A DNA stretch of 6,618 nt from an uncultured Lachnospiraceae bacterium. Its GTDB lineage: Bacteria > Bacillota > Clostridia > Lachnospirales > Lachnospiraceae. Numbering within the stretch: position 1 is the stretch's first letter; each line of letters opens with the position of its first letter. The notes under the pieces are model-generated. The model saw only the letters and a list, made by a program, of their open reading frames with translations. It searched no databases and was not told the DNA's origin. The stretch is taken from NCBI GenBank assembly GCA_900313265.1, contig OMRN01000050.1, forward strand, positions 1-6,618, read 5' to 3'. Positions 1-5,913 of the stretch are shown here, in pieces. The position numbers were made by a program, and so were the translations under genes.

Positions 1-47
1 CCAAGCGTCTTTTCCAATTCGTCCGTACTTTTTCTTTTTTCTTTCAT
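1..47 (-). CDS. N-terminal fragment of an unidentified protein, cut by the window edge
   Basis: Only the first 15 codons are inside the window, reading MKEKRKSTDELEKTL, after which the gene runs off the left edge. The start is supported by a clear Shine-Dalgarno, AGGAGAG at 52-58, four bases before the ATG, and by a promoter candidate further upstream. The short charged start with a 'STDELEKTL' stretch recalls the N-termini of small helix-turn-helix proteins common in Lachnospiraceae. That is a weak resemblance over very few residues, so no function is assigned. It is divergent from the small ORF and truA. Confidence 0.72.
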   Translation of the reverse strand, partial: MKEKRKSTDELEKTL

Positions 48-68
48 TTTGCTCTCCTGTTGGTTATA

Positions 69-96
69 CTTATAATATGATGCGTAAGCATGTCAG
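69..96 (-). promoter_or_regulatory. Candidate sigma-A promoter for the leftward truncated gene
   Basis: On the minus strand, CTGACA (91-96, five of six matches to TTGACA) is followed after a 16-bp spacer by TATAAG (69-74, five of six to TATAAT). Transcription would begin near 62, leaving a leader of about 15 bases that contains the AGGAGAG ribosome site. Seen by eye only. Confidence 0.45.
71..76 (+). promoter_or_regulatory. Candidate -10 box for the rightward small ORF / truA unit
   Basis: A perfect TATAAT lies on the plus strand, overlapping the -10 of the leftward promoter. Transcription would start near 83, about 47 bases before the small ORF. The -35 is poor: TTGCTC at 49-54, spacer 16, matching only the TTG. 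This may be a weak or activator-dependent promoter, or a chance hexamer in AT-rich DNA. No better promoter was seen closer to truA. Confidence 0.35.
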
Positions 97-129
97 AACG
101 TGTTTTTACGATACCTCGGAGTAATCCTT

Positions 130-207
130 ATGGATATCGGAATCCTGATTGTAATGATTATCATCGCTACACTGGCAGTCTTTTTTACAGGGGCGGGCCG
201 ATCTTAA
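130..207 (+). CDS. 25-residue hydrophobic small protein (single membrane helix), unknown function
   Basis: A short ORF of 25 codons runs from ATG to TAA. It starts MDIGILIVMIII, continues with a hydrophobic stretch to about residue 19 (ATLAVFF), and ends in a short polar tail, GAGRS. The translation start is credible: GGAG at 118-121 lies eight bases before the ATG, and a perfect TATAAT lies further upstream. The peptide would be one membrane-spanning helix with little else. It lies 70 bp upstream of truA on the same strand and could be the first cistron of that operon, a leader peptide, or a small toxin-like membrane peptide. I do not recognise the family, and a chance ORF of this length cannot be excluded. 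Confidence 0.5.
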   Translation: MDIGILIVMIIIATLAVFFTGAGRS

Positions 208-242
208 CCGAAAATTAGTATAGCACAATTCAAAATACACCG

Positions 243-263
243 TTGCCACCGCAAAGGTGGCAA
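243..263 (+). promoter_or_regulatory. Perfect 8-bp hairpin in the truA leader
   Basis: TTGCCACC (243-250) and GGTGGCAA (256-263) form a perfect 8-bp stem with the five-base loop GCAAA. A G-U pair (242/264) can extend it. There is no T-tract on either strand, so it is not an intrinsic terminator. It ends three bases before the truA Shine-Dalgarno (267-273). It could affect ribosome access, protect the mRNA 5' end, or act as a processing site between the small ORF and truA; these roles are inference. Confidence 0.5.
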
Positions 264-277
264 TACGAGGAAGAAAA

Positions 278-1021
278 ATGAAAAGAAATTACCGACTGAC
301 CGTTTCATACGACGGCACACGTTATTTCGGCTGGGAGCATCAGCCGAATACGGATATGACCATTCAGGGAAAAATCGAAACCGTGCTCTCCCGGTTAGAA
401 AACCGCGAGGTGGAAGTCCTCGGTGCGGGACGAACCGATGCCGGCGTTCATGCCAAAGCCATGATTGCAAACTGCTTTTTGGAGACCGCTCTTTCCGCAT
501 CGGAAATCAAAGAATACTTAAACAAATATCTGCCGGAAGACATCGCGGTAACGGACGTCGCCGAGGCCGGCGAGCGCTTCCATTCGCGCTATAACGCCAT
601 CGGAAAAACATATCGCTATACGTGCTACATTGGAAACAGCAAACCGGTTTTCGACCGCAAATACGTATACGCGCTTGACGGACGTCCCAATATCGACCGC
701 ATGAAATCCGCCGCCGCATATTTAATCGGCGAACACGATTTCAAGGCATTTTGCAGCAATCCGAAAATGAAGAAATCCACCGTCCGGTGTGTCGATAAAA
801 TCGACATCCTCGCCGACGGGGACTATTTAATTTTTACCTTTCACGGAAGCGGATTCTTACAGCACATGGTCCGGATTTTAACCGGCACTCTTTTGGAAGT
901 CGGCTTCGGACAAAGAACGCCCGAGAACATGCTGGAACTTTTGGAAGAAAAAGACCGCACCAAAGCCGGAGCCACCGCTCCCGCGTGCGGACTTTGCCTG
1001 ATGCAGGTGGATTATCATTAA
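278..1021 (+). CDS. truA: tRNA pseudouridine(38-40) synthase TruA
   Basis: TruA converts uridines 38, 39 and 40 in the anticodon stem-loop of many tRNAs to pseudouridine, in the cytoplasm and without cofactor. The product is 247 residues, the usual length for Firmicutes TruA. The N-terminus has the family pattern 'YRLTVSYDGTRYFGW' (5-19). The catalytic motif GAGRTDAGVHA is at 49-59, with the nucleophile Asp54. FHSRYNAIGKTYRY (101-114) carries the conserved tyrosine (Tyr112), GEHDFKAF is at 151-158, and FLQHMVR (193-199) followed by GTLLEVG marks the C-terminal catalytic half. The ATG at 278 is chosen because GAGGAAG (267-273) sits just upstream. An in-frame GTG at 257 lies inside a hairpin, has no ribosome site, and would add seven unconserved residues. 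trmO follows 53 bp later, probably co-transcribed. Confidence 0.97.
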   Translation: MKRNYRLTVSYDGTRYFGWEHQPNTDMTIQGKIETVLSRLENREVEVLGAGRTDAGVHAKAMIANCFLETALSASEIKEYLNKYLPEDIAVTDVAEAGERFHSRYNAIGKTYRYTCYIGNSKPVFDRKYVYALDGRPNIDRMKSAAAYLIGEHDFKAFCSNPKMKKSTVRCVDKIDILADGDYLIFTFHGSGFLQHMVRILTGTLLEVGFGQRTPENMLELLEEKDRTKAGATAPACGLCLMQVDYH

Positions 1022-1074
1022 TCACGAAATCCCTGAATACAATCAATTTATGCCGGAGTAAGACCGGAAAACAA

Positions 1075-1737
1075 ATGAAAACAATCGCTATTATTAAAAC
1101 CGATTTCCCGGAAAAATTCGGAATCCCCAGACAGAGCGGACGAATCGATGCACTGAAAGGGACCGTGATTTTTATGCCGGAATATAAAAGCCCCGATGCC
1201 GTTAAAGGCCTCGAGGGCTTCAGTCATATCTGGCTTTTATGGAAATTCGATGTTCCCCCAAAGGAAAACTTTCAGGCTACCGTCCGCCCTCCGCGACTCG
1301 GCGGAAACACACCGATGGGCGTTTTTGCGACGCGCTCACCGTTCCGTCCGAACCCGATCGGCCTCTCCTGCGTGAAACTCGAAAAAATCGAAATCACCAA
1401 AGACGGACCTGTTCTTCATGTAAGCGGCGTCGATATGAAGAACGATACCGAAATTCTCGATATCAAACCATACATTCCGTACACGGACTGCCGCGAAGAC
1501 GCCATCGGCGGCTTCGCCGATCCCCTGCGGGATTATCATTTAGACGTTTCCTTCCCCGATAATCTGCTTTCGAAGATTCCTCCGGAAAAACGCGAAGCTC
1601 TCTTAGCCGTCCTTGCCGACGATCCCCGTCCTTCCTATCAGGACGACCCCGACCGCCTCTACGGCGTTTCCTTCGCCGGCTTTGACATCCGTTTCACCGT
1701 TTCCGGCACCACCCTCACCGTCCGCGAAGTCAACTAA
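1075..1737 (+). CDS. trmO: TrmO/TsaA-family tRNA (N6-threonylcarbamoyladenosine37-N6) methyltransferase
   Basis: The 220-residue product belongs to the TrmO (YaeB/TsaA) family. In E. coli, TrmO uses S-adenosylmethionine to methylate t6A37 to m6t6A, mainly in a threonine tRNA. The fold is a single-sheet beta-barrel rather than a Rossmann fold. Family motifs appear in order: GIPRQ (16-20), HIWLLWKF (51-58), RPPRLGG (71-77), ATRSPFRPNPIGLS (85-98, the most diagnostic block), ILDIKPYIPYTD (127-138) and, in the C-terminal domain, DDPRPSYQDDP (182-192) with YGVSFAGFDIRF (196-207). Length matches the two-domain form (about 235 in E. coli). The ATG at 1075 gives the canonical N-terminus and has a modest ribosome site, GGAAA at 1066-1070. 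A GTG at 985 would overlap truA and add unrelated residues. The exact tRNA substrate in this organism is inferred, not shown. Confidence 0.93.
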   Translation: MKTIAIIKTDFPEKFGIPRQSGRIDALKGTVIFMPEYKSPDAVKGLEGFSHIWLLWKFDVPPKENFQATVRPPRLGGNTPMGVFATRSPFRPNPIGLSCVKLEKIEITKDGPVLHVSGVDMKNDTEILDIKPYIPYTDCREDAIGGFADPLRDYHLDVSFPDNLLSKIPPEKREALLAVLADDPRPSYQDDPDRLYGVSFAGFDIRFTVSGTTLTVREVN

Positions 1738-1745
1738 CGCCCCTT

Positions 1746-1782
1746 GGGTGCCTGTCACTTTTGGCCCCCGGGTGCCTGTCAC
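1746..1782. repeat. Two direct copies of GGGTGCCTGTCAC (REP-like)
   Basis: Identical 13-mers lie at 1746-1758 and 1770-1782, offset by 24 bases and starting nine bases after the trmO stop codon. Each contains the imperfect palindrome GGTG-CCTGT-CAC(C). The second copy has complete GGTG/CACC arms. From memory, very similar GTGCCTGTCAC motifs are scattered in intergenic DNA of many bacteria and are sometimes linked to REP-associated tyrosine transposases. No transposase gene is present here, so that link is an inference. Confidence 0.65.
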
Positions 1783-1801
1783 CTGCAACACGAAATCCAA
1801 C

Positions 1802-1832
1802 AAAAAACATTAGGTTCGGTCCTTTCGAACCT
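1802..1832 (-). terminator. Intrinsic terminator for the leftward GGDEF/EAL gene
   Basis: Read on the minus strand, AGGTTCG (1826-1832) and CGAACCT (1812-1818) form a 7-bp stem around the loop AAAGGAC, followed after AATG by six Ts (1802-1807). It lies about 105 bases beyond the stop of the signalling gene. The four-base gap between stem and T-tract weakens it somewhat. On the plus strand the stem has no T-tract, so it should not stop trmO transcription. Confidence 0.55.
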
Positions 1833-1833
1833 T

Positions 1834-1880
1834 ATGTACCGCTACGAGCGAGAACGGAGCGGGAGCGTCCAAGCGAGGAT
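1834..1880. repeat. GAGCG-rich segment, possible dispersed repeat
   Basis: The plus strand has GAGCG at several closely spaced positions (GAGCGAG, GGAGCGGGAGCG, AAGCGAG) directly beside the terminator hairpin. It can form only short local pairs such as CGCT-acg-AGCG (1840-1850). The composition differs from the flanking genes and resembles intergenic GAGCGA-type repeats seen in some genomes. Whether it recurs elsewhere cannot be judged from this window. Confidence 0.3.
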
Positions 1881-1936
1881 CGTTCAATCCACCGGGCGTC
1901 CTCTTTGCACTATGATTCATCCCCGTGGTTCGAAAC

Positions 1937-4900
1937 TTACGGCACCCCGGGAGGTGGTCCTCCGAGGCCCTGCGGCGGTGGTCCGCCCATGAATCCGGGC
2001 GGCGGTCCGCCGGGACCGGCCGGGTTTTCGCCTCCGTCCTGCTTCTGGCGGATGACCTCAATCTCCGGTACGGTATCTCCCAAATCCTGCTTGTCCGGAC
2101 GGATTCCCAAAGGAATTCCGGCATCCGATGTAACCTTTATAGAGAGACCGGCACTTCTTACAATCAGTTCCCCGCCCATGTCAATGCTTCCGATTCCGAT
2201 GACACGTTCGCCGGAACCGACTAAATCAACTTTGGAGTGCTCGATATAAGTACGGATATGTCCGGCCGGTGAACCGATCATCATAACACGCGGTGCATTC
2301 ATTTCAAGAGAAATTCTCGCGGCAACGATTTCCACACTTCCTTCGCAGTTCGTCGTGGAACCGATACCGGTTGTACTCTTGCCGTCCGCATTGATTTCCA
2401 CAAAACTGTTGGCAATACGTACTTTGGAATTTCCGGTAATACTTCCGATTCCGAGTCCGTTTACCACACGATACCGGATATCGGTATGATTTTCGTATAT
2501 TTCCACATCGGCTTTTCCCGAGAAACATCCGATTCCCACGAATGCGGTGGATGCGGATGTAATCTTGTTATCGCCGCCTTTTAACATTATTTTGGTGCCT
2601 TCACCTGCCAGGTAACCGCCGATTCCGATTGCTCTTTCGCCGTCCACTTCAATGGTAAGGTTTCCGGAAATATTCGAAATGATATTTCCGTAAGCTCTCT
2701 GCATATCGTTTCCGATTCCGAACGGGTTTTTATTCTTAGCCTGAATGGTAAGATTCCCACTTCCGGACAGCCTCAGTGTCGCCGATTCCGGAACACGGAT
2801 TCCGTTTGAATTGATATAATTATCACCCTCGAGAATCAGCGTCGCACTGCTGCCCTCTCCGAGTTCGATTCCCGTTTCATCCGACATATTGTCAAGAATA
2901 ACGTTTCGAAGGGTGATGGTCGCATTGGCATGATCCTTGACCTTAATCCGGATCGGTGCCCGGTAATCGAGGTTACCGAAAAGCGTAATATTCTGCGAGG
3001 AAACCAGAACATCCGTATACACTTCCAGTGCAAGCCTTGTTAACGAAAGCTCTTTTTCCTTGCTTACGACAAAGAACTTGCTGAAATGATTCTCTTCCGG
3101 TTTCGTATGATATTCCCGGATTTCATTGACAAGATGATCCGGAAGTTTCTCCAGAATTTCAAGATTCGGTCTCGCGATGTAAAATCCCTGAACCAGGTCT
3201 ACACCCAGAGTAATGGCTGCCTTTAATTCCTCCGTCGTCTCCACGCCTTCGGCCAGCGCATAGAAACTGTTCGAGTGCGCAAACTCGATAATATTTTTCA
3301 CAAAATGCTGTTTTCTCGGATCCGAATGAAGGTCCGAAATTAAAAGCCGGTCAAGTTTTACGCAGTTCGGGGCATAACGAAGAAGCGTGGATGTATTCGA
3401 ATATCCGCTGCCGTAATCATCGATGGCAATGCCGAATCCTTCCGAAACACTCCGCTCCGTAAGAATACGCAGTTCATTGTCATCCTGCTCCGTCTGCTCG
3501 GTAATTTCAATGAAAATATCATTGAAGATGCCGGGGTAGAGATTTTTGAGCTGCTCGTAATCCGCCTGGTCAATCTGATATCCGGGGATACTGTTTACAA
3601 AAATCTTCTTGTCCTTAAACTTGCTCTTCTTCGAGGTAATATCTTTCAATACATTGAAAAATGTGGCGCGTTCGATATCATATAGCCGCCGGTTGATGGT
3701 GGCGTATTTGATCATGGTAAGCGGGGAAATCGGCTGCTCCGTATCGGTTCGCATGAGCGCTTCGTATCCGAAAATCGTGCCGTCCTCCACGCGGACAATC
3801 GGCTGGTATGCATAGCGGAAACGGTTGTTGTCGATTACGTCACGGATAATGGGTTCGAGCTTCTTCTCATCGGCACTTAATTCTTCCTGGCCGGTATGGG
3901 AAATATTCCGCCGGTTATTTTTGATTAAGCGCTTGTTTGAAAGCGCATCATCCACCACCTTGGTCATGTCCGTATCCGCATAAATAACGGCCATACTGAC
4001 ACCCGTGTTGATGTTAAGCGTGTATTCCTTGGCATTGGAGTTGTTATAATCCGCAACCTGCCCTTTTAAAATGCTTAAGAAAGACTGAACATAACTTAAA
4101 TCATTGCCCACCCGGTGAGTGACAACCATGAATTCATCGCCGCCGAGATGTGCACAGATATCATTTCCGGTTACGCTTTCCTTGATAATCTGGGCCAGAT
4201 CGATAATGGCGCTGTCGCCTTCGGTATGTCCGTAGATATCATTGATATTCCCGAGGTGGTCAAGGTCGATTGATATAATTTGCAGATTTTCCCCGTTTCT
4301 GACGCAGCGGTCACGGATTTTCTCCAGCTCGTGGATAAGGCCGCTGTTATTGTACATGCCTGTCATCGGATCGCGAATCTGCGCCGCCTGCAGGCTTGCG
4401 TTCACGGTCTGCAGCTGACTGAGTCTCTTCGTGGATTCGATGCTCTTTACAAGCAGGAAGAAGTTACGGCTGATGTTCATTAAGAATCTTGCCATCATCA
4501 TCTGCCGCTCATAGAAATTGTCGGTCTCGCTGACTACCAGACCGTAAAAACCTTCTCTGGTAAATACCGGATAAAGAATCAGGGGCTCGCCTTTTTCCAT
4601 CTGCCGGAAAGCCGCATTCCTTAGGTATTCCCTGTTAAATATCTCACCGTTTTTTGCGCCTGCCACACTCGCAAAAATGTGGAACGTCTCCACACTGCTG
4701 GCCGCCTTCGCCGCATCCTCTGGCGCTTCGATAAAGCAGTCACGCGAGCAGAAATAGGTTCCTTCCGGAAGCACGTTCTGAATCGGAACAGCCAGTTCCT
4801 CGAGCCTCTTGCATTTAAAGAAATGATCCAAAAGAGTATTCTGTCTGCGTTCCTGCGCCAGGGTAATATCTCTTTGCATAATCAGGGAACGAAGCAGATA

Positions 4901-5773
4901 CTGCTCGTCTTTAATCTCCACATGACCGCATCCGCAGGACTCCGAAAGCCGGCAGTCCATCGGTACTTCATAAACTTTCCGTACTCTTTTGCCTGCCAGT
5001 TTCTTTTCTAAAACATCAATGCACTTCTCGGCCATTTTTGCAAAATCGCGTCGTCCGCCGGTCATATCCGGAATACCGGACCGACGGTCTGTAATGCTGT
5101 TAAGCGATGCCATGACAATATTTCCCGGAACGGAATAACCCATGGCTTTTAAGGCTCCGCATGCAACCGATGCAACGCCCGGATGCGAACAGATGATGCC
5201 ATCCGGCTTGGCCGAATGAATTCGCACGGCCACATTTTCCGATCCCGTCGCAATCAGCGTATTGCAGTAGGCAACCCTGTTTTCATCAAACTCCGCGCCC
5301 GTCTCGGCAAGTGCTTCCTTGTAATACTCCAAGCAGCGCGCGGAAGCATAGGGCTGACCCAAGTCACCCACAAAGAAGATATTCTTGCAGTTATGAACTT
5401 CCGAAAGATGATGGAATGATTCAAAGAACGCTTTCTTATCGTCAAACAGAATGCTGACGGCACCGTCCACTTCCATGTCCAGTACAAAGAAAGGTATGGA
5501 TTTTTCTGCGGCAAGTTTCGCCTGATGCCTTAATGTCTTGACATCCTCGAAGCCTTCCGCATCGACAAAAACAGCATCAAAGGTCTGAGGGGCAAACATG
5601 TGAAAAATATCCAGTTTCCACCGGTTTTCTTCCGCCTGCCAGTAATACCCCGGCCAAACCCCGACAACACCGATTCCCTTTTTTGCGGCAACCGTCGTAA
5701 ACTGACGGAATTTGCGAAGAGATGACGGTGCACTCAAATCGGCACAGATATAACAAATTACTTTATTGTCCAT
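1937..5773 (-). CDS. LacI-type sensor / GGDEF / EAL cyclic-di-GMP enzyme with C-terminal beta-solenoid repeats
   Basis: This 1278-residue protein probably both makes and degrades cyclic-di-GMP in response to bound ligands. Residues 1-285 resemble a LacI/periplasmic-binding sugar-sensor fold, ending in the cysteine motif SESCGCG (277-283). Residues 290-440 form a linker with a GAF-like end, then a short predicted helix leading into GGDEF (about 465-620). That domain has DPMTGMYN (468-475), Asp503, NDIYGH (511-516) and an intact LGGDEF (543-548). The RxxD inhibitory site is replaced by TGND (535-538). The EAL domain (about 636-885) keeps YEALMR (670-675), Asn727, IEITE (755-759), DDYGSGYS (785-792), KLDR (806-809), AEGVET (841-846) and QGFYIARP (862-869). 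Residues 925-1225 are GIG repeats, and 1255-1278 are three GGPPPxxx units. No signal peptide or membrane helix is visible, so a cytoplasmic location is inferred. The start has an atypical ribosome site, GGGGG at 5783-5787, nine bases upstream. Net activity, synthesis or hydrolysis, cannot be told from sequence. Confidence 0.95.
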   Translation of the reverse strand: MDNKVICYICADLSAPSSLRKFRQFTTVAAKKGIGVVGVWPGYYWQAEENRWKLDIFHMFAPQTFDAVFVDAEGFEDVKTLRHQAKLAAEKSIPFFVLDMEVDGAVSILFDDKKAFFESFHHLSEVHNCKNIFFVGDLGQPYASARCLEYYKEALAETGAEFDENRVAYCNTLIATGSENVAVRIHSAKPDGIICSHPGVASVACGALKAMGYSVPGNIVMASLNSITDRRSGIPDMTGGRRDFAKMAEKCIDVLEKKLAGKRVRKVYEVPMDCRLSESCGCGHVEIKDEQYLLRSLIMQRDITLAQERRQNTLLDHFFKCKRLEELAVPIQNVLPEGTYFCSRDCFIEAPEDAAKAASSVETFHIFASVAGAKNGEIFNREYLRNAAFRQMEKGEPLILYPVFTREGFYGLVVSETDNFYERQMMMARFLMNISRNFFLLVKSIESTKRLSQLQTVNASLQAAQIRDPMTGMYNNSGLIHELEKIRDRCVRNGENLQIISIDLDHLGNINDIYGHTEGDSAIIDLAQIIKESVTGNDICAHLGGDEFMVVTHRVGNDLSYVQSFLSILKGQVADYNNSNAKEYTLNINTGVSMAVIYADTDMTKVVDDALSNKRLIKNNRRNISHTGQEELSADEKKLEPIIRDVIDNNRFRYAYQPIVRVEDGTIFGYEALMRTDTEQPISPLTMIKYATINRRLYDIERATFFNVLKDITSKKSKFKDKKIFVNSIPGYQIDQADYEQLKNLYPGIFNDIFIEITEQTEQDDNELRILTERSVSEGFGIAIDDYGSGYSNTSTLLRYAPNCVKLDRLLISDLHSDPRKQHFVKNIIEFAHSNSFYALAEGVETTEELKAAITLGVDLVQGFYIARPNLEILEKLPDHLVNEIREYHTKPEENHFSKFFVVSKEKELSLTRLALEVYTDVLVSSQNITLFGNLDYRAPIRIKVKDHANATITLRNVILDNMSDETGIELGEGSSATLILEGDNYINSNGIRVPESATLRLSGSGNLTIQAKNKNPFGIGNDMQRAYGNIISNISGNLTIEVDGERAIGIGGYLAGEGTKIMLKGGDNKITSASTAFVGIGCFSGKADVEIYENHTDIRYRVVNGLGIGSITGNSKVRIANSFVEINADGKSTTGIGSTTNCEGSVEIVAARISLEMNAPRVMMIGSPAGHIRTYIEHSKVDLVGSGERVIGIGSIDMGGELIVRSAGLSIKVTSDAGIPLGIRPDKQDLGDTVPEIEVIRQKQDGGENPAGPGGPPPGFMGGPPPQGLGGPPPGVP
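1940..2011 (-). repeat. 24-bp coding tandem repeat: three GGPPPxxx octapeptides
   Basis: The last 24 codons of the signalling gene are three in-register octapeptides: GGPPPGFM (residues 1255-1262), GGPPPQGL (1263-1270) and GGPPPGVP (1271-1278). The DNA is markedly more G+C-rich than the rest of the gene. The tail should be unstructured and polyproline-like. It might be a binding segment or a product of repeat expansion. Confidence 0.85.
2099..3001 (-). repeat. Beta-solenoid repeat domain with 28-30-residue 'GIG' period
   Basis: Within the signalling protein, a Gly-Ile(-Gly) turn recurs at residues 968, 991, 1019, 1050, 1080, 1108, 1136, 1165 (degenerate, MIGS), 1193 and 1223, with a spacing of 28-31 for most units. 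Between turns are alternating hydrophobic strands such as NLTIEV, KVRIAN and SVEIVA, typical of right-handed beta-helices. In the DNA the turn shows as recurrent TCCGATTCC on the plus strand, for example at 2189-2197 and 2711-2719. Comparable 'ATLTI...GIGG' repeats occur in secreted surface and carbohydrate-binding proteins of Firmicutes. The ligand here is unknown. Confidence 0.82.
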
Positions 5774-5858
5774 TTGCTAACGCCCCCAAACAATTCCGAA
5801 GGGTGATCCGAAAAATCCCTCCCCCAAGGTATTTTTCTTCTTCAAAATGTGTTCTATT

Positions 5859-5888
5859 ATTTTATCATATTACGAACAATATAAGCAA
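5859..5888 (-). promoter_or_regulatory. Candidate promoter for the GGDEF/EAL gene
   Basis: On the minus strand, TTGCTT (5883-5888) and TAAAAT (5859-5864, five of six matches to TATAAT) are separated by 18 bp. The -35 match is only moderate. Transcription would start near 5852, giving a leader of about 78 bases with two G-tracts, of which the nearer serves as the ribosome site. Surrounding DNA is very AT-rich, so chance matches are likely. Confidence 0.33.
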
Positions 5889-5913
5889 GAAATCCCTGTT
5901 GTTATTTCTTAAT

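Larger units (their letters stand above)
1738..1936. other. Non-coding gap between convergent genes
   Basis: This 199-bp stretch separates the stop of trmO from the stop of the leftward signalling gene. It holds two direct repeats, a leftward terminator and a GAGCG-rich segment, each listed separately. Open frames crossing it have no ribosome site or recognisable product. No clear terminator for rightward transcription was found. The best candidate is an imperfect hairpin, GGGTGCC (1746-1752) with GGCCCCC (1763-1769), having one mismatch and no T-tract. Confidence 0.7.

Noticed and set aside
149..163. Fur-box-like 7-1-7 palindrome (TTGTAAT-G-ATTATCA)
   Set aside because: It matches the Fur pattern at 12 of 14 positions but lies inside the Ile/Val codons of the small ORF, well downstream of the likely start site. 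Codon composition explains it.
257..277. Upstream GTG start for truA
   Set aside because: It sits in the 3' arm of a hairpin with no ribosome site. The ATG at 278 has GAGGAAG just upstream and gives the family's normal N-terminus.
985..1074. Longer start (GTG) for trmO overlapping truA
   Set aside because: The extra 30 residues have no family similarity and overlap truA. The canonical TrmO N-terminus begins at 1075.
1746..1782. Minimal CRISPR array
   Set aside because: There are only two 13-nt repeats with an 11-base spacer, too short for CRISPR repeats and spacers, and no cas genes are present.
1876..1905. tRNA T-loop-like TTCAATC
   Set aside because: The flanking bases do not pair as a T-stem, and no acceptor or anticodon arm can be drawn.
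1810..1920. 36-codon leftward frame ending inside the terminator stem
   Set aside because: There is no SD at usable spacing (GGGG abuts the ATG), and the composition follows the GAGCG repeats rather than a protein.
1761..2249. Rightward 162-codon open frame rich in Pro, Gly and Ser
   Set aside because: It is the complement of the G+C-rich 3' end of the signalling gene plus the gap. It has no SD and the minus-strand frame is clearly the real one.
5774..5858. Possible c-di-GMP (GEMM) riboswitch in the leader of the GGDEF/EAL gene
   Set aside because: The leader is only about 78 bases and shows none of the conserved GEMM helices or tetraloop/receptor sequences.
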